This document shows, piece after piece, positions 54,881 to 63,493 of a DNA stretch of 64,000 nucleotides. Below the pieces are notes generated by a model. It ran no database searches. It was not told where the DNA came from and saw nothing but the letters and a program-made list of their open reading frames with translations. A program made the position numbers and the translations under genes. How positions within the stretch are numbered: the first letter of the stretch is position 1; each line of letters starts with the position of its first letter. Source of the DNA: CAVZAB01 sp963773155 (lineage in GTDB: Bacteria > Pseudomonadota > Alphaproteobacteria > Rhizobiales > Beijerinckiaceae); contig CAVZAB010000011.1 in NCBI GenBank assembly GCA_963773155.1, positions 1 through 64,000 of the forward strand, read 5' to 3'.

Positions 54881-55801
54881 TCAAAAGAGGAACTGAACTT
54901 GGAAGCGTGACTGCCATCGCGCCCCATATTTCGGGGTGATGACGTTGTCGTAAAAGCCCAGTTGAACGTTTATAGGAAGCTTGCCGACTTTAAACAGACG
55001 TCCGACAGCGAAACCGACCGGCACCACCCATTTTTCGCCTGATGAATTCCAATTTGCGGTGATGATCGGACTGGTCGACACGTACCAGCCGTGACCATCT
55101 GGGAAATTGTAGTTGATGAATGGCTGAATCAACATCTGATTGACGGCCTTGCCGCTGCCGGCGCTGGCGAAAGACCATTGATTGTTGGCGAGCGCGCCAA
55201 TGACCCAGGGCCCCTGAATGGTCAAAACCACGAACGCGGGCCCGGCACTCCACTTGTTACTGCCGAGGTTCTTTTGAGTGGCTGTCGGCATAGTCCAAGT
55301 CGGCCCCACGCCCCAAATGATATCACCCGGGTGTGCGGGGGACAGAAACAGCGTCGGGTTGATATCGCCTAGCCCCGATTCCCGACCGTCAAACGGTGTC
55401 AGCTGCGGCTGGGAAATCACCGGCACGATAGTACGAGTGATGATATTCCAGTCCTCATTGACGTGTATCGGGACGACCGGCTGAATGTTCAGAATATATT
55501 GCAACTTGCCATAAGGGCCGACGTCGAAATTGAAGTTGCTTTGGAACGGAACGCTGATCACGTTGGCTACCGGGTTCTGGGCCTCCTTGGCCAACTCTTC
55601 GACCGACTTTTCCTTGGTCGTGTCGTTTGAGCCGCCCGGCGCAGTCGGGTCTTCCGCCACGGCGGCCGTTACCCATGCCATCGCGGTCCCTATCAGCACT
55701 GCTGCCCAGATGCGTTTGCATCGACGCCGCGTCGGCTGGGTCGTCCGATCGCAGGGCGTGGCCATAGAGCGCGTCACGGATAAACCATCGACAAGCATCA
55801 T
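54881..55801 (-). CDS. outer-membrane beta-barrel candidate ('neuromedin U'/MetA-pathway type)
   Basis: The product is 306 aa from ATG 55801 (or 55798), preceded by GAAAGGGC. A basic leader (RRRCKR) and signal peptide end VTAAVAED. The mature protein has alternating beta strands with aromatic girdles: NPVANVISVPFQSNFNFDVG, NEDWNIITRTIVPVISQP, FDGRESGLGDINPTLFLSPA, GPTWTMPTATQKNLGSNKWS, a penultimate PINVQLGFYDNVITPK and the terminal RFQVQFLF. These blocks match bacterial proteins mislabelled 'neuromedin U' related to the phenol-degradation MetA barrel family. It probably lets a hydrophobic or anionic solute cross the outer membrane. Confidence 0.82.
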   Translation of the reverse strand: MMLVDGLSVTRSMATPCDRTTQPTRRRCKRIWAAVLIGTAMAWVTAAVAEDPTAPGGSNDTTKEKSVEELAKEAQNPVANVISVPFQSNFNFDVGPYGKLQYILNIQPVVPIHVNEDWNIITRTIVPVISQPQLTPFDGRESGLGDINPTLFLSPAHPGDIIWGVGPTWTMPTATQKNLGSNKWSAGPAFVVLTIQGPWVIGALANNQWSFASAGSGKAVNQMLIQPFINYNFPDGHGWYVSTSPIITANWNSSGEKWVVPVGFAVGRLFKVGKLPINVQLGFYDNVITPKYGARWQSRFQVQFLF

Positions 55802-56001
55802 TGCCCTTTCAATTCCGCCACCACGCAAATGGGATCGCAGTTTCTCGACGCAGGCAATGTTTGACTGACTATCTGATGGCCTCCAGCGCCATTTCGGCTC
55901 GACTGTGACCTTTTCGCCACCTGAATTCGTCCAACCCGCTAGGCCATGTGTGCAAATCCGCCGCCGACATTGGTCGCCGATCCTGAACGCGCCCGAAGCG
56001 A

Positions 56002-56229
56002 TTACAACCAGGCCGCGCGCCACGAATTCGGCAGATAAAGCGGCAAGACGTGTTGACTGGCCAATTCGTCTAGTACGGGATCGCGTTGCTCCCAGCCATG
56101 GATCGTGAACGACACGGAGCCAGCAAGACATTTGGTCGGCCGCACCGGCATGACCGACGCCGCTCGCACCAGAGCCGGAGCGGCGATCAGGCCGCAGGCG
56201 CCCAGCAACAGAGACCGACGTCTGATCAC
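56002..56229 (-). CDS. tiny Tat/Sec-exported protein at the end of the di-heme operon
   Basis: The product is 75 aa from GTG 56229, overlapping the stop of the TPR gene by 4 bases. The N-terminus VIRRRSLLLGACGLIAAPALVRAAS is a signal with three arginines before the hydrophobic core. The mature peptide is short: VMPVRPTKCLAGSVSFTIHG, then WEQRDPVLDELASQHVLPLY and a final SWRAAWL, with one cysteine. The coupled start is the main evidence that it is real. Its role is unknown. Confidence 0.55.
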   Translation of the reverse strand: MIRRRSLLLGACGLIAAPALVRAASVMPVRPTKCLAGSVSFTIHGWEQRDPVLDELASQHVLPLYLPNSWRAAWL

Positions 56230-57398
56230 GCGCGGATCCCCGTTTCCATAGCCGCCGACGCGGGAGAACTCGCCCGCGCCAGGGGCGAATAGGCGAAGGC
56301 TTTCGTGGGCCCCCATTGCGCGCGGGCCCTGAACGAAAGCTCGTCGGCGAAACCAGCCTCGGCGGACGCGAGTGCGGCCGCATGCGCGAGTTCGAAAGCC
56401 CGAAGCGTCGAGCGGTTCGCGAGATTTGAGCGGGCGAGATCGCAGGCGCGTGCAGCGTCGGCGCCGACCGAGAGATAGAACTCGGCGGCGTGATCGGCAA
56501 AAGCGAGTTCGTGTCGCGCCAGCAGCGTCTCGAAAGCTGCCCGCGCCGCTTCGCGCTCGCGCGCCGCTTCCTGGTCTCGAGCTTGCGCCGCCAGCACTTC
56601 GGCGAGCCGCCAGCCGACGTCGGGATCGCCGCTCTCCAGGACAGGTCGCAGCAACGCTTCCGCATCCTCCAACTTCCCTAACTCGAGATAAATCTCCGCA
56701 AGATGCACCCGCGCATGCGTATAGGCCGGCAGGTACGCGATCGCCTGACGATACCAATGGGCAGCGCGATAGAGCTCGGGCTCGGGAACCGTCTCGCCCC
56801 ACAAAGCGCCGATTTGAAAGCATGCCAATGCCAGTGGGAACGGCGAGAGGTCGCGATATCCCTGGATCGCGCTGACATAAGTGCGGTCGGCCTCGTCGAA
56901 CTCGCCGAGATCGGCGAGCAGTGCGCCCAAGGGAACGAGATCCTGGATCGCCTCTGTGGCCTCGGCTCTCTCGCGCCGCGTGGCGAGGGTCGCGGAAATA
57001 TTTTCACCTAGAGCGTGATCGAGCGGCAGTCTCAACTGCGTGAGCAAGACTTGCGGCGCCCCAAGCGCCTCCGCCTTGACCAGGTGCGCGCCGGCCTCGG
57101 CAAAATGATGCCGCGTCGAGGCGACCTCGGCCGCGATCAAATAGGTCCGGAGCGCAAGCGGTTGTCGGGCAAGCAACTCAGAGGAAAGCGCGGCGAGCCG
57201 ATCCAACGCCGTCGCGTCCCCCAAGAATTGCACGCGGCGTTTCTCCTCGTCGACGATCTGTTCCACTGTTCCCGGTCGGTCCGGCCAGCGCCGGAACACG
57301 CGCCAGCAACGTTCCAACGAACTCTCGTGATTGACGACCGCAATCTCGCCCGCCGTCGCCAGCGGATAGTCTTGCAATGCGACTGCGGCGAGCGTCAC
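56226..57398 (-). CDS. TPR-repeat protein of the di-heme/DUF4331 operon
   Basis: The product is 390 aa from GTG 57398, which overlaps the SRPBCC stop (TGA 57395-57397). It contains several TPR-like helical pairs, for example LALACFQIGALWGETVPEPE, AAHWYRQAIAYLPAYTHARV and HLAEIYLELGKLEDAEALLR. The N-terminus is weakly hydrophobic (VTLAAVALQDYPLATAG) and could be a signal, so the protein may be periplasmic. No catalytic motif was seen; it is a likely scaffold for other operon products. The frame is intact, unlike its upstream neighbours. Confidence 0.78.
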   Translation of the reverse strand: MTLAAVALQDYPLATAGEIAVVNHESSLERCWRVFRRWPDRPGTVEQIVDEEKRRVQFLGDATALDRLAALSSELLARQPLALRTYLIAAEVASTRHHFAEAGAHLVKAEALGAPQVLLTQLRLPLDHALGENISATLATRRERAEATEAIQDLVPLGALLADLGEFDEADRTYVSAIQGYRDLSPFPLALACFQIGALWGETVPEPELYRAAHWYRQAIAYLPAYTHARVHLAEIYLELGKLEDAEALLRPVLESGDPDVGWRLAEVLAAQARDQEAAREREAARAAFETLLARHELAFADHAAEFYLSVGADAARACDLARSNLANRSTLRAFELAHAAALASAEAGFADELSFRARAQWGPTKAFAYSPLARASSPASAAMETGIRA

Positions 57399-57800
57399 GG
57401 CAGCGACCCGAAGCGGGCCTTGAGGGCGTCGAGACCCGTCCCCAGCAGCGTCGCGACGATCGTGTGCACGATTAGCTCGCCCTGGCCTTCGGGACGGTAA
57501 TTGACTGTCCAGGTCACAGTGGAGCCGGCGCCCTTCGGCCGAACGTCCAAAGTTCCCTCGTATCGGGTCGCCGGAATACCGCTGACCAGCGTATATTTCA
57601 AGGTCCGCTCGCTGTCGTTGAGGTCGGCCAGCCGCTCGACGATCGTCTTGCCGTCGATCGTATCGATGGTGCGCAATTCGCCGATTCCCGTTCCCGAGGT
57701 GTGCAGACTCAGCGACTAGCGGATGCCAAGCTGCGCCGAACTGCCCGATCAAAGCCCAGACCACTTGCGGCGGCGCGGCGACGTCGACGCTGCGGGTCAC
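57395..57800 (-). pseudogene. SRPBCC (START/Bet v1-like) family protein, one frameshift
   Basis: From GTG 57800 the frame reads VTRSVDVAAPPQVVWALIGQ FGAAWHPLVA (split here), then near 57705-57715 must shift to continue as SLHTSGTGIGELRTIDTIDG, KTIVERLADLNDSERTLKYT and WTVNYRPEGQGELIVHTIVA, ending FGSLP at 57395. This is a complete small SRPBCC lipid- or ligand-binding fold of about 135 aa apart from the slip. Intact flanking coupling (GTGA into the TPR gene) suggests the slip is recent or a sequencing error. Confidence 0.78.
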
Positions 57801-58895
57801 TGTCAAGAGTTTGGTGTTCGGCGGCTGCACATAGGGGAAGCTCGTTCCCGCCAGGCTGTGTCGCCTTTGTCGCGCTTTCCATGAATGGTCCGCGATCGTG
57901 ATTGACGAGCCACGTCACGAGAATGTCGATGACGTTGGCGTTGAGCGTGCGCCCGCCACCCGTTGTATAGGCACGCCCGTCGATCGTGCTCCGCTCGATC
58001 TCCAAATGGCTCAGATCATTGGTGGGCTTGGCGACATCGATGAGAAGGTAGTCCTCGAGAAAAACGTTTACGTTGGCGGCAAGCGCGTCGGGCTCCCAAT
58101 CGACCTTGCCGTCGCGCATGTCCCAGATCTGGAAGCTGTCAGTCAGCCGCTTACGAAACACAGGCAAGAGATCCGCGCTGATCGCGAACGGCGTTTCTTG
58201 GTTCCACAAATCGCGGATATCGGGCGCGTCGGGCACGCCATTGAGCCGGAAATTGGTTTGCTCGGGCTTGCCGACCCAATCAAAGCGCGGCGGCGTCATG
58301 CCCTGAGGTCTGGGATCACGCGGTGTAATCTCCGCGATCACGCCGAACAGCGATCCGGCGCCGGGGTTGAGAACCCGCGCCGTATCGAACTCGACGACCA
58401 TGCAGAGGCAGTTGTCTTCCTCGAGATAGTTCGGCAGCGAAATCAGCTCCCGTCCGGGCCTCCAGCCGATGAAGAACGGATCCGATCTGCAGCCCTGCGA
58501 ATACGCGGAACGCGCCGTCCGGCGTCGATACACCGCGCTCGTCGCCGACAACGATCGCCAAGTGTCTGACCGTCGGGAAGCTTGCAAGCGCCGGTCTGGG
58601 GCATGCGCTCGCCGTTCGGGCCGGGCTTCAAAACGTCGAACTGGAACGTGAACCGGATCTCCGGACCTTCCGTCTTGAACGCGGCGTTATCGCCGACCCC
58701 AGCGACCCGCGCCCGGCGCATGACCATGCTGTGGTCGACCGCGTTCGAGAACAGCGCGGTTTCGCCCGCAAACGGAAACGCGTCGGCGATCAGCACGGTG
58801 CGCTTGGGATCGGCGGGGCTGGTGAAGGCGAACAGGTCGCTCAGATCGATCGACGGATCGGCCGTCGTCCTCGGTCCGTCGATATGATCAGACAT
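57709..58895 (-). pseudogene. DUF4331 domain protein, two or three frameshifts
   Basis: ATG 58895 begins MSDHIDGPRTTADPSIDLSD, then LFAFTSPADPKRTVLIADAF, the first part of DUF4331. Near 58555 the frame moves to VGDERGVSTPDGAFRVFAGL, and near 58480 to SDPFFIGWRPGRELISLPN, followed by LEEDNCLCMVVEFDTARVLN, NVFLEDYLLIDVAKPTNDLS and the TGGGRTLNANVIDILVTWL block. Near 57832 a CCCC run precedes a last shift toward PYVQPPNTKLL. The joined protein would be about 360 aa. DUF4331 proteins are uncharacterised, probably extracytoplasmic. It stands 79 bases after the cytochrome gene. Confidence 0.8.
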
Positions 58896-58973
58896 GGACT
58901 TCGCCCTTCACTTTCATCCTCCGCCGCATTCCCGCAAAAAATGCCGCGCGCGCAGAAATGTTAAATCCGGCGC

Positions 58974-60788
58974 TCAGTATTTGCCGTTATAGATCTCGGG
59001 GTGCTTGACATTGAAGAAATGCGGCGTCCTGCCAGGCGGAGACCGGATTCGCCGGGCCGCCATAGGGCGTGACCTGCGCGTCCTCGCTCGGTATCGATTT
59101 CAGATATTCGATCAGCGCCCAGCGCTCGTCGTCGGTAAGCAGACGGCCGATGACGCCGTTCGTCCACGGCCCCTGCTCGAACGAATGGCCCGCGTTCGAA
59201 TTGCCGACGAGCGAAGTGTCGAAGAGGAGCTTGCCGGAGGCTCCGCTGGTGTCGACGCCGACCTTCACCGGGTCGAAGTCACTGCCGAGGTAAAACGTCT
59301 TCGAGCGCTCGCGCGCCGGCAGCAGCAATTCGTAGAGGTTTGGGACCGAACCATTGTGCAGGAACGGCGGTGTCGCCCAGACGCCGTCCCGCGGGCCGGC
59401 CTTATAGACGGGCTGGACGGCCCTTTTTCGTTGGGGGTGACGTAGCCGCTCGCGTCTTCGAGTTGATCAGCGGTCAGTCCGAGCCTTCGCCGCGCCGTCT
59501 GCGTGGATGTAGGTCATTCACCGTCAGTGCTGATGACCCCGTATGGCGCGAGAGGCGGCGCCTTTGAAAGGCGGTCGAGGTAGGCGCCGACCGCGCCGGG
59601 CAGCTTGATCGGAAGCGGATTGAACTGCGGCGCGTGGAACTGCATGCGGGTCCGTGCCGACGACGCTTTGCGGCACCAACGCATTTTCGATGAACCGCTT
59701 GCCCTTCAGCTTCGGCTCGCTCCAGCGATGCGGCCAGACGGAATGGCATTCCGAGCAATTCTCCGCGAACAGCTTCTGTCCCTGAGCCGCTTTCGTTCTG
59801 TCGATGGCGCCGAGAACGTCTTCGGGCCATTTCGGCGGCGCAAGTTTACGCAACACTTCCTCGATCTGGATTTGCCCCTTCAAGTCGATGGTCGAATTGA
59901 ACAGTCCCTCCTCCGGCGTTTTGGAGGTGAGGTCTATTTGAATGAACACGCCCAACGCCTCGCCGGCGTTCCTCGCCAGCGGATTGGCGGCGACGCCGGA
60001 CCACTGCACCCACGACGATTGCGGCGCGTTCCAGACGAACGGCAATTTCGTCGGCGCCAGCACGGCCGCCCAATTCTCCGGCACGCCCATGGCGTTGCTG
60101 GCGACGCGGTTGTGGATCAGGCCGAGGCAGTCGAATCGGCCCGGCCCGGCAACGATCGGCGTCAAGGCGCTCACGCTGCGGTAGCTGTGAACATTGCTTG
60201 GCCGAGGTTACCAGTCGCTTCCCTGAGCTCTGCCTTGGCACCGGCGTCGGTGCGCTTCATCCTCGCCGCGAGGCGGTCGAATTTGTCCGGACTTGCAACG
60301 CTTGCCGCCAGCGCATCGTCGAGTCCTGCGACCAGCCGCAAGAAATCCAGGTGCGTGCCGGCCCCGCCGTCGATCCGGATTCTTGCGCCCTTATAATGCA
60401 GCTCGTCCGTATGGCACGCGGCACAGTTGACCCCGGCCCACTCGCCCTTCCAGCGCCCGTCGGGAACCACGGCTCGCGTTATACCGACGGGAAGGCCATC
60501 CGGGTTGTACTTTGGGTCAGGCGCCTGCGGGATCATTCCGAGGGATTCGACGATCCGATCCGAACGAATGAGGTCGCTGCTCGCCGCCTCTTCGAGATTC
60601 ACGAAGAGGTCGTACGGCATGACCGCCGTGCCCTGGCTAGTGAAATAATATCGAAGGCGATCCTCGTCCGACCAGCCCTGCTTCAGGAAGATGACATTGT
60701 CCTTGGCCACAGCACTCGGGGTCGGGGCGAGGCCTGCAGTCGATGCAACGGCCGCGGCGAAAAGGCCGAAGGTCAGAACGCGAAACAT
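58974..60788 (-). pseudogene. RoxA-like di-heme cytochrome c (peroxidase-type), several frameshifts
   Basis: ATG 60788 follows GAGGAGATCG. The signal peptide ends PSAVAKD; then QGWSDEDRLRYYFTSQGTAV, MPYDLFVNLEE, and heme site one NCAACHTDEL (C122, C125, H126). Near 60175 the frame moves to VSALTPIVAGPGRFDCLGLI, heme site two NCSECHSVWP, and KGKRFIENALVPQ. Near 59650 and 59400 it moves again (PPFLHNGSVPNLYELL), then FYLGSDFDPVKVGVDTSGAS to the end; a last slip near 59020 gives FFNVKHPEIYNGKY. The joined length is about 605 aa, like RoxA/di-heme cytochrome c peroxidase relatives that oxidise polymers or organics in the periplasm. Confidence 0.82.
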
Positions 60789-61163
60789 CGATCTCCTCGT
60801 CCGGTAATTCATCGCGTGTCCCTCGGCAAAGTGGCCAGCAGGGTGCCGGGCGCCGCCCAACGAGTTAATTGGCCCCGCGACCGTTTTGGATCGAAATTCG
60901 CCAAATGGAAGCTCACCGAGCACGTTGGACGACCCCCGATTTCGCAACAAGGCCGATGTCGTTTGGCCTGGGGCTCGGCATGGGGGGCATTGCGGCCTTA
61001 GTGCCAATGCGAGGCGCGCGGCAAATGCGCAAAGACATGAAATTCACAATTGAATTTGTCCCGTGGCTTCCCCCGTCTTGATCTTGTTGCTTGCGCCGGT
61101 AGACTCCTCGAGATTGTGGCAGTCGATGATTCTGTCGTTCTCGGGATCGCGGGTCATTCATTC
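60789..61163. other. divergent promoter region between cytochrome operon and helicase
   Basis: No gene was found. It contains the perfect inverted repeat at 61040-61057 and a relatively AT-rich stretch around it. The two operons diverge from here. Confidence 0.45.
61040..61057. promoter_or_regulatory. operator-like inverted repeat AAATTCA-N4-TGAATTT
   Basis: Seven-base arms pair perfectly around CAAT, in the divergent intergenic region 107 bases upstream of the helicase start. It is the AT-richest spot nearby, so a dimeric regulator site is plausible; no matching regulator gene is in view. Confidence 0.35.
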
Positions 61164-63482
61164 ATGCATTCTTCGCTGCAAATCCCCCTCTTTCCCCTTG
61201 AAACGATAAGCGATGCAGGCATATGGGTTGAGCGGTTGGCGCAGTATTTCGACGATCCGGAGCGCCGCTCCGGGTTCCTGGAACTGGCCGAGTCAGCGGT
61301 TGGCGCCTGCCCTGGTGATTCGACTGTCCTGACGTTCGCCGCCACCGCGGCTCTTCTGGATAAGCGCCCCGAACGAGCGCTGGTGTTTCTCAAGCGGATT
61401 TCCAAACGCTACCACGCTACGCCGACCGATCACCTGCTGCAGGCACTGGCGCTGTTCCAGGAAGGAAAGCGTTTGGCAGCTCGGGGGCTATTGGTGCACC
61501 ATGGGCTGGCCGAGTGGCGAGCTGCGCTTCAGGTTTTTCCGGGCGGGATCGAACGAGTGCGCTGGCTGGCGGAGCAGTTCGAAGCGATCATGGAGCAAGC
61601 TCAGCGGTTGCAGCAGATGCGCCAACCAGGCGTGGCAAAAAGCAAGACCAAGCCGGCGCCCCGTCCGGGGAGCGTTTCCCGCAGGATCAAGCCGCCCGCG
61701 GCCCCGCCTCCGACTCACAACCCAGCCGTCCCGCTCCAGCCCTTGCCGAGGATCGACGTCGACATCTCCTTTTCGGTCGATGTCGATCTTTCGCCCATGC
61801 TCAAAACCGCGGGCTGCGCGCGCGAACAGGAGGGCCGATGGTGGGAACTGCGCCAGCGCTTCACCCATCTCGGTTTCGCGCAAGGCTTCGACGAACTCCT
61901 CTGCCTTCCGCACCTGACCGGCGTTGAACCGTTGTGGCATCAGATCGAGACCGTGCGGAAGGTACTGAAGCAATTCCGCGGTCGGGTTTTGCTCGCCGAC
62001 GAGGTCGGTCTCGGAAAGACCATCGAAGCGGGCATGGTCCTCAAGGAATACGCCTTACGCGGCATGGCGGAGCGCGTGCTGGTGCTGTCGCCGGCTTCGC
62101 TGGTTGGGCAGTGGCGAGAGGAGCTGGAGACCAAATTCGGTCTGCCCTTCGCTACCACGCACGACCCGCTGCTGCGCGCCGACCCTCACCAGTTTTGGGG
62201 GCAGAAGCGTGTCATCGCCTCGATTTCGACGGCTCGGCGACAAGAGCATGCCGAGTATCTGCTTGGCGGCGTCTTCGACCTCATCATCGTCGATGAAGCC
62301 CATCATCTTCGCGACCGGTCGAGCCAGAGCTGGAAACTGGTCGATGCTCTCAACAAGCGTTTCCTGCTGCTACTCTCGGCGACACCGGTGCAAAACGACC
62401 TCGTCGAACTCTACAACCTCATGACGCTCCTGAAGCCCGGCATGTTCAGGACGCTCACGGAATTCCGCGCGGCTTACATGACCCCCGGCAAGCCGAGAGA
62501 GCCTGCCAATGCCGAGCGCCTGCGGGAGCTGATGCGTAACGCCATGATCCGCAACACCCGCGCGGTTGTCGCCCTCAAACTTCCTCGCCGTCACGCCGTC
62601 ACGATCAAGATCGATGGCCAGCCAGACGAAGTCGAAGCCTATGCCGCTCTGGCGATCGCGGCGCGTCGCCTGGCGGCGGGGGCCGGGGCGGGAAAGCATC
62701 GGTTGGCACTGCACCACATGCTCGGCGCCGCGGGATCGTCTCCCGCCGCGGCGGCGGCCGCGGTGACCCGGTTCGCGGCACGCCGTCCCGACGACACGGA
62801 TTGGCAATCCTTGGCCGAACGCTGGGCCGCCATCGAAACCGGCGGCAAGGAGCAAGCGCTACTCGACCTGCTTCGTCGCAACCCGGACGAAAAGAAGCTG
62901 GTATTCGTTCATTCGCGGGAGACGCTCGCTCGCCTGGCTGACCTTCTCTCGTCTACCGGCTTGCCCTTCGCGCGGTTCGACGGCGGCCTCAGCGGACCGC
63001 AGAAGGATGCGGCTATCGCCGACTTCCGGAACAACGTGCCGGTGCTGCTCTGCACGGAATCCGGCGGCGAGGGCCGAAACATTCAGTTCTGCAATACGCT
63101 CATCAACTTCGATGTACCCTGGAATCCGATGGCGATCGAGCAGCGGATTGGCCGTATCGATCGCATCGGCCAGAATCGGGAGGTTTTCGTCTTCAATCTC
63201 GTCACACGTGGAACGCTGGAGGATCAGTTGCTGGCGCTGCTTGAGGAAAAAATCTCCATGTTCGAACTGGTCGTCGGCGAGGTCGGCGCCATCCTCGGCG
63301 GGCTGGGAGAGGAACGTGACTTCCCGGAACTTGCACTCGACGCGTGGCTCGAAGCAACCGAAACCGGTCGGGCCGACGCCTTCGATCTGCTGGCCCGCCG
63401 GCTCGACGACGCGCGTTCGCAGCATGAGGGCGCCAAGGCGTTGGATGATGCACTGTTCGGCGACGATTTTGAAACGGCATAA
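61164..63482 (+). CDS. SNF2/RapA-type ATP-dependent helicase with helical-repeat N-terminus
   Basis: The product is 772 aa from ATG 61164 (an in-frame start at 61050 is possible). Residues ~1-150 are TPR-like helices (LLDKRPERALVFLKRISKRY). A Pro-rich linker follows (KTKPAPRPGSVSRRIKPPAA). The Snf2 domain has ADEVGLGKTIEAGMVLKEYA (motif I), VLSPASLVGQWREEL (Ia), IIVDEAHHLRD (II, DEAH), LLLSATPVQNDLVELYNLM (III). The C-terminal helicase half has LVFVHSRETLARLADLL, LLCTESGGEGRNIQFCNTLI, and VPWNPMAIEQRIGRIDRIGQ (motif VI). It moves on duplex DNA or remodels nucleoprotein. It is followed 11 bases later by a partner gene; such pairs occur in repair and phage-defence loci. Confidence 0.92.
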   Translation: MHSSLQIPLFPLETISDAGIWVERLAQYFDDPERRSGFLELAESAVGACPGDSTVLTFAATAALLDKRPERALVFLKRISKRYHATPTDHLLQALALFQEGKRLAARGLLVHHGLAEWRAALQVFPGGIERVRWLAEQFEAIMEQAQRLQQMRQPGVAKSKTKPAPRPGSVSRRIKPPAAPPPTHNPAVPLQPLPRIDVDISFSVDVDLSPMLKTAGCAREQEGRWWELRQRFTHLGFAQGFDELLCLPHLTGVEPLWHQIETVRKVLKQFRGRVLLADEVGLGKTIEAGMVLKEYALRGMAERVLVLSPASLVGQWREELETKFGLPFATTHDPLLRADPHQFWGQKRVIASISTARRQEHAEYLLGGVFDLIIVDEAHHLRDRSSQSWKLVDALNKRFLLLLSATPVQNDLVELYNLMTLLKPGMFRTLTEFRAAYMTPGKPREPANAERLRELMRNAMIRNTRAVVALKLPRRHAVTIKIDGQPDEVEAYAALAIAARRLAAGAGAGKHRLALHHMLGAAGSSPAAAAAAVTRFAARRPDDTDWQSLAERWAAIETGGKEQALLDLLRRNPDEKKLVFVHSRETLARLADLLSSTGLPFARFDGGLSGPQKDAAIADFRNNVPVLLCTESGGEGRNIQFCNTLINFDVPWNPMAIEQRIGRIDRIGQNREVFVFNLVTRGTLEDQLLALLEEKISMFELVVGEVGAILGGLGEERDFPELALDAWLEATETGRADAFDLLARRLDDARSQHEGAKALDDALFGDDFETA

Positions 63483-63493
63483 GGGAAACGGCA

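Noticed and set aside
55802..56665. N-terminal extension of the barrel protein frame by almost 290 residues
   Set aside because: The extension is Arg/Ser-rich and antisense-like, overlaps the coupled mini-Tat and TPR genes, and the signal peptide plus ribosome site start at 55801.
60198..61001. 267-codon plus-strand frame opposite the cytochrome gene
   Set aside because: It is the complementary shadow of the cytochrome coding sequence, which carries signal peptide and CxxCH motifs.
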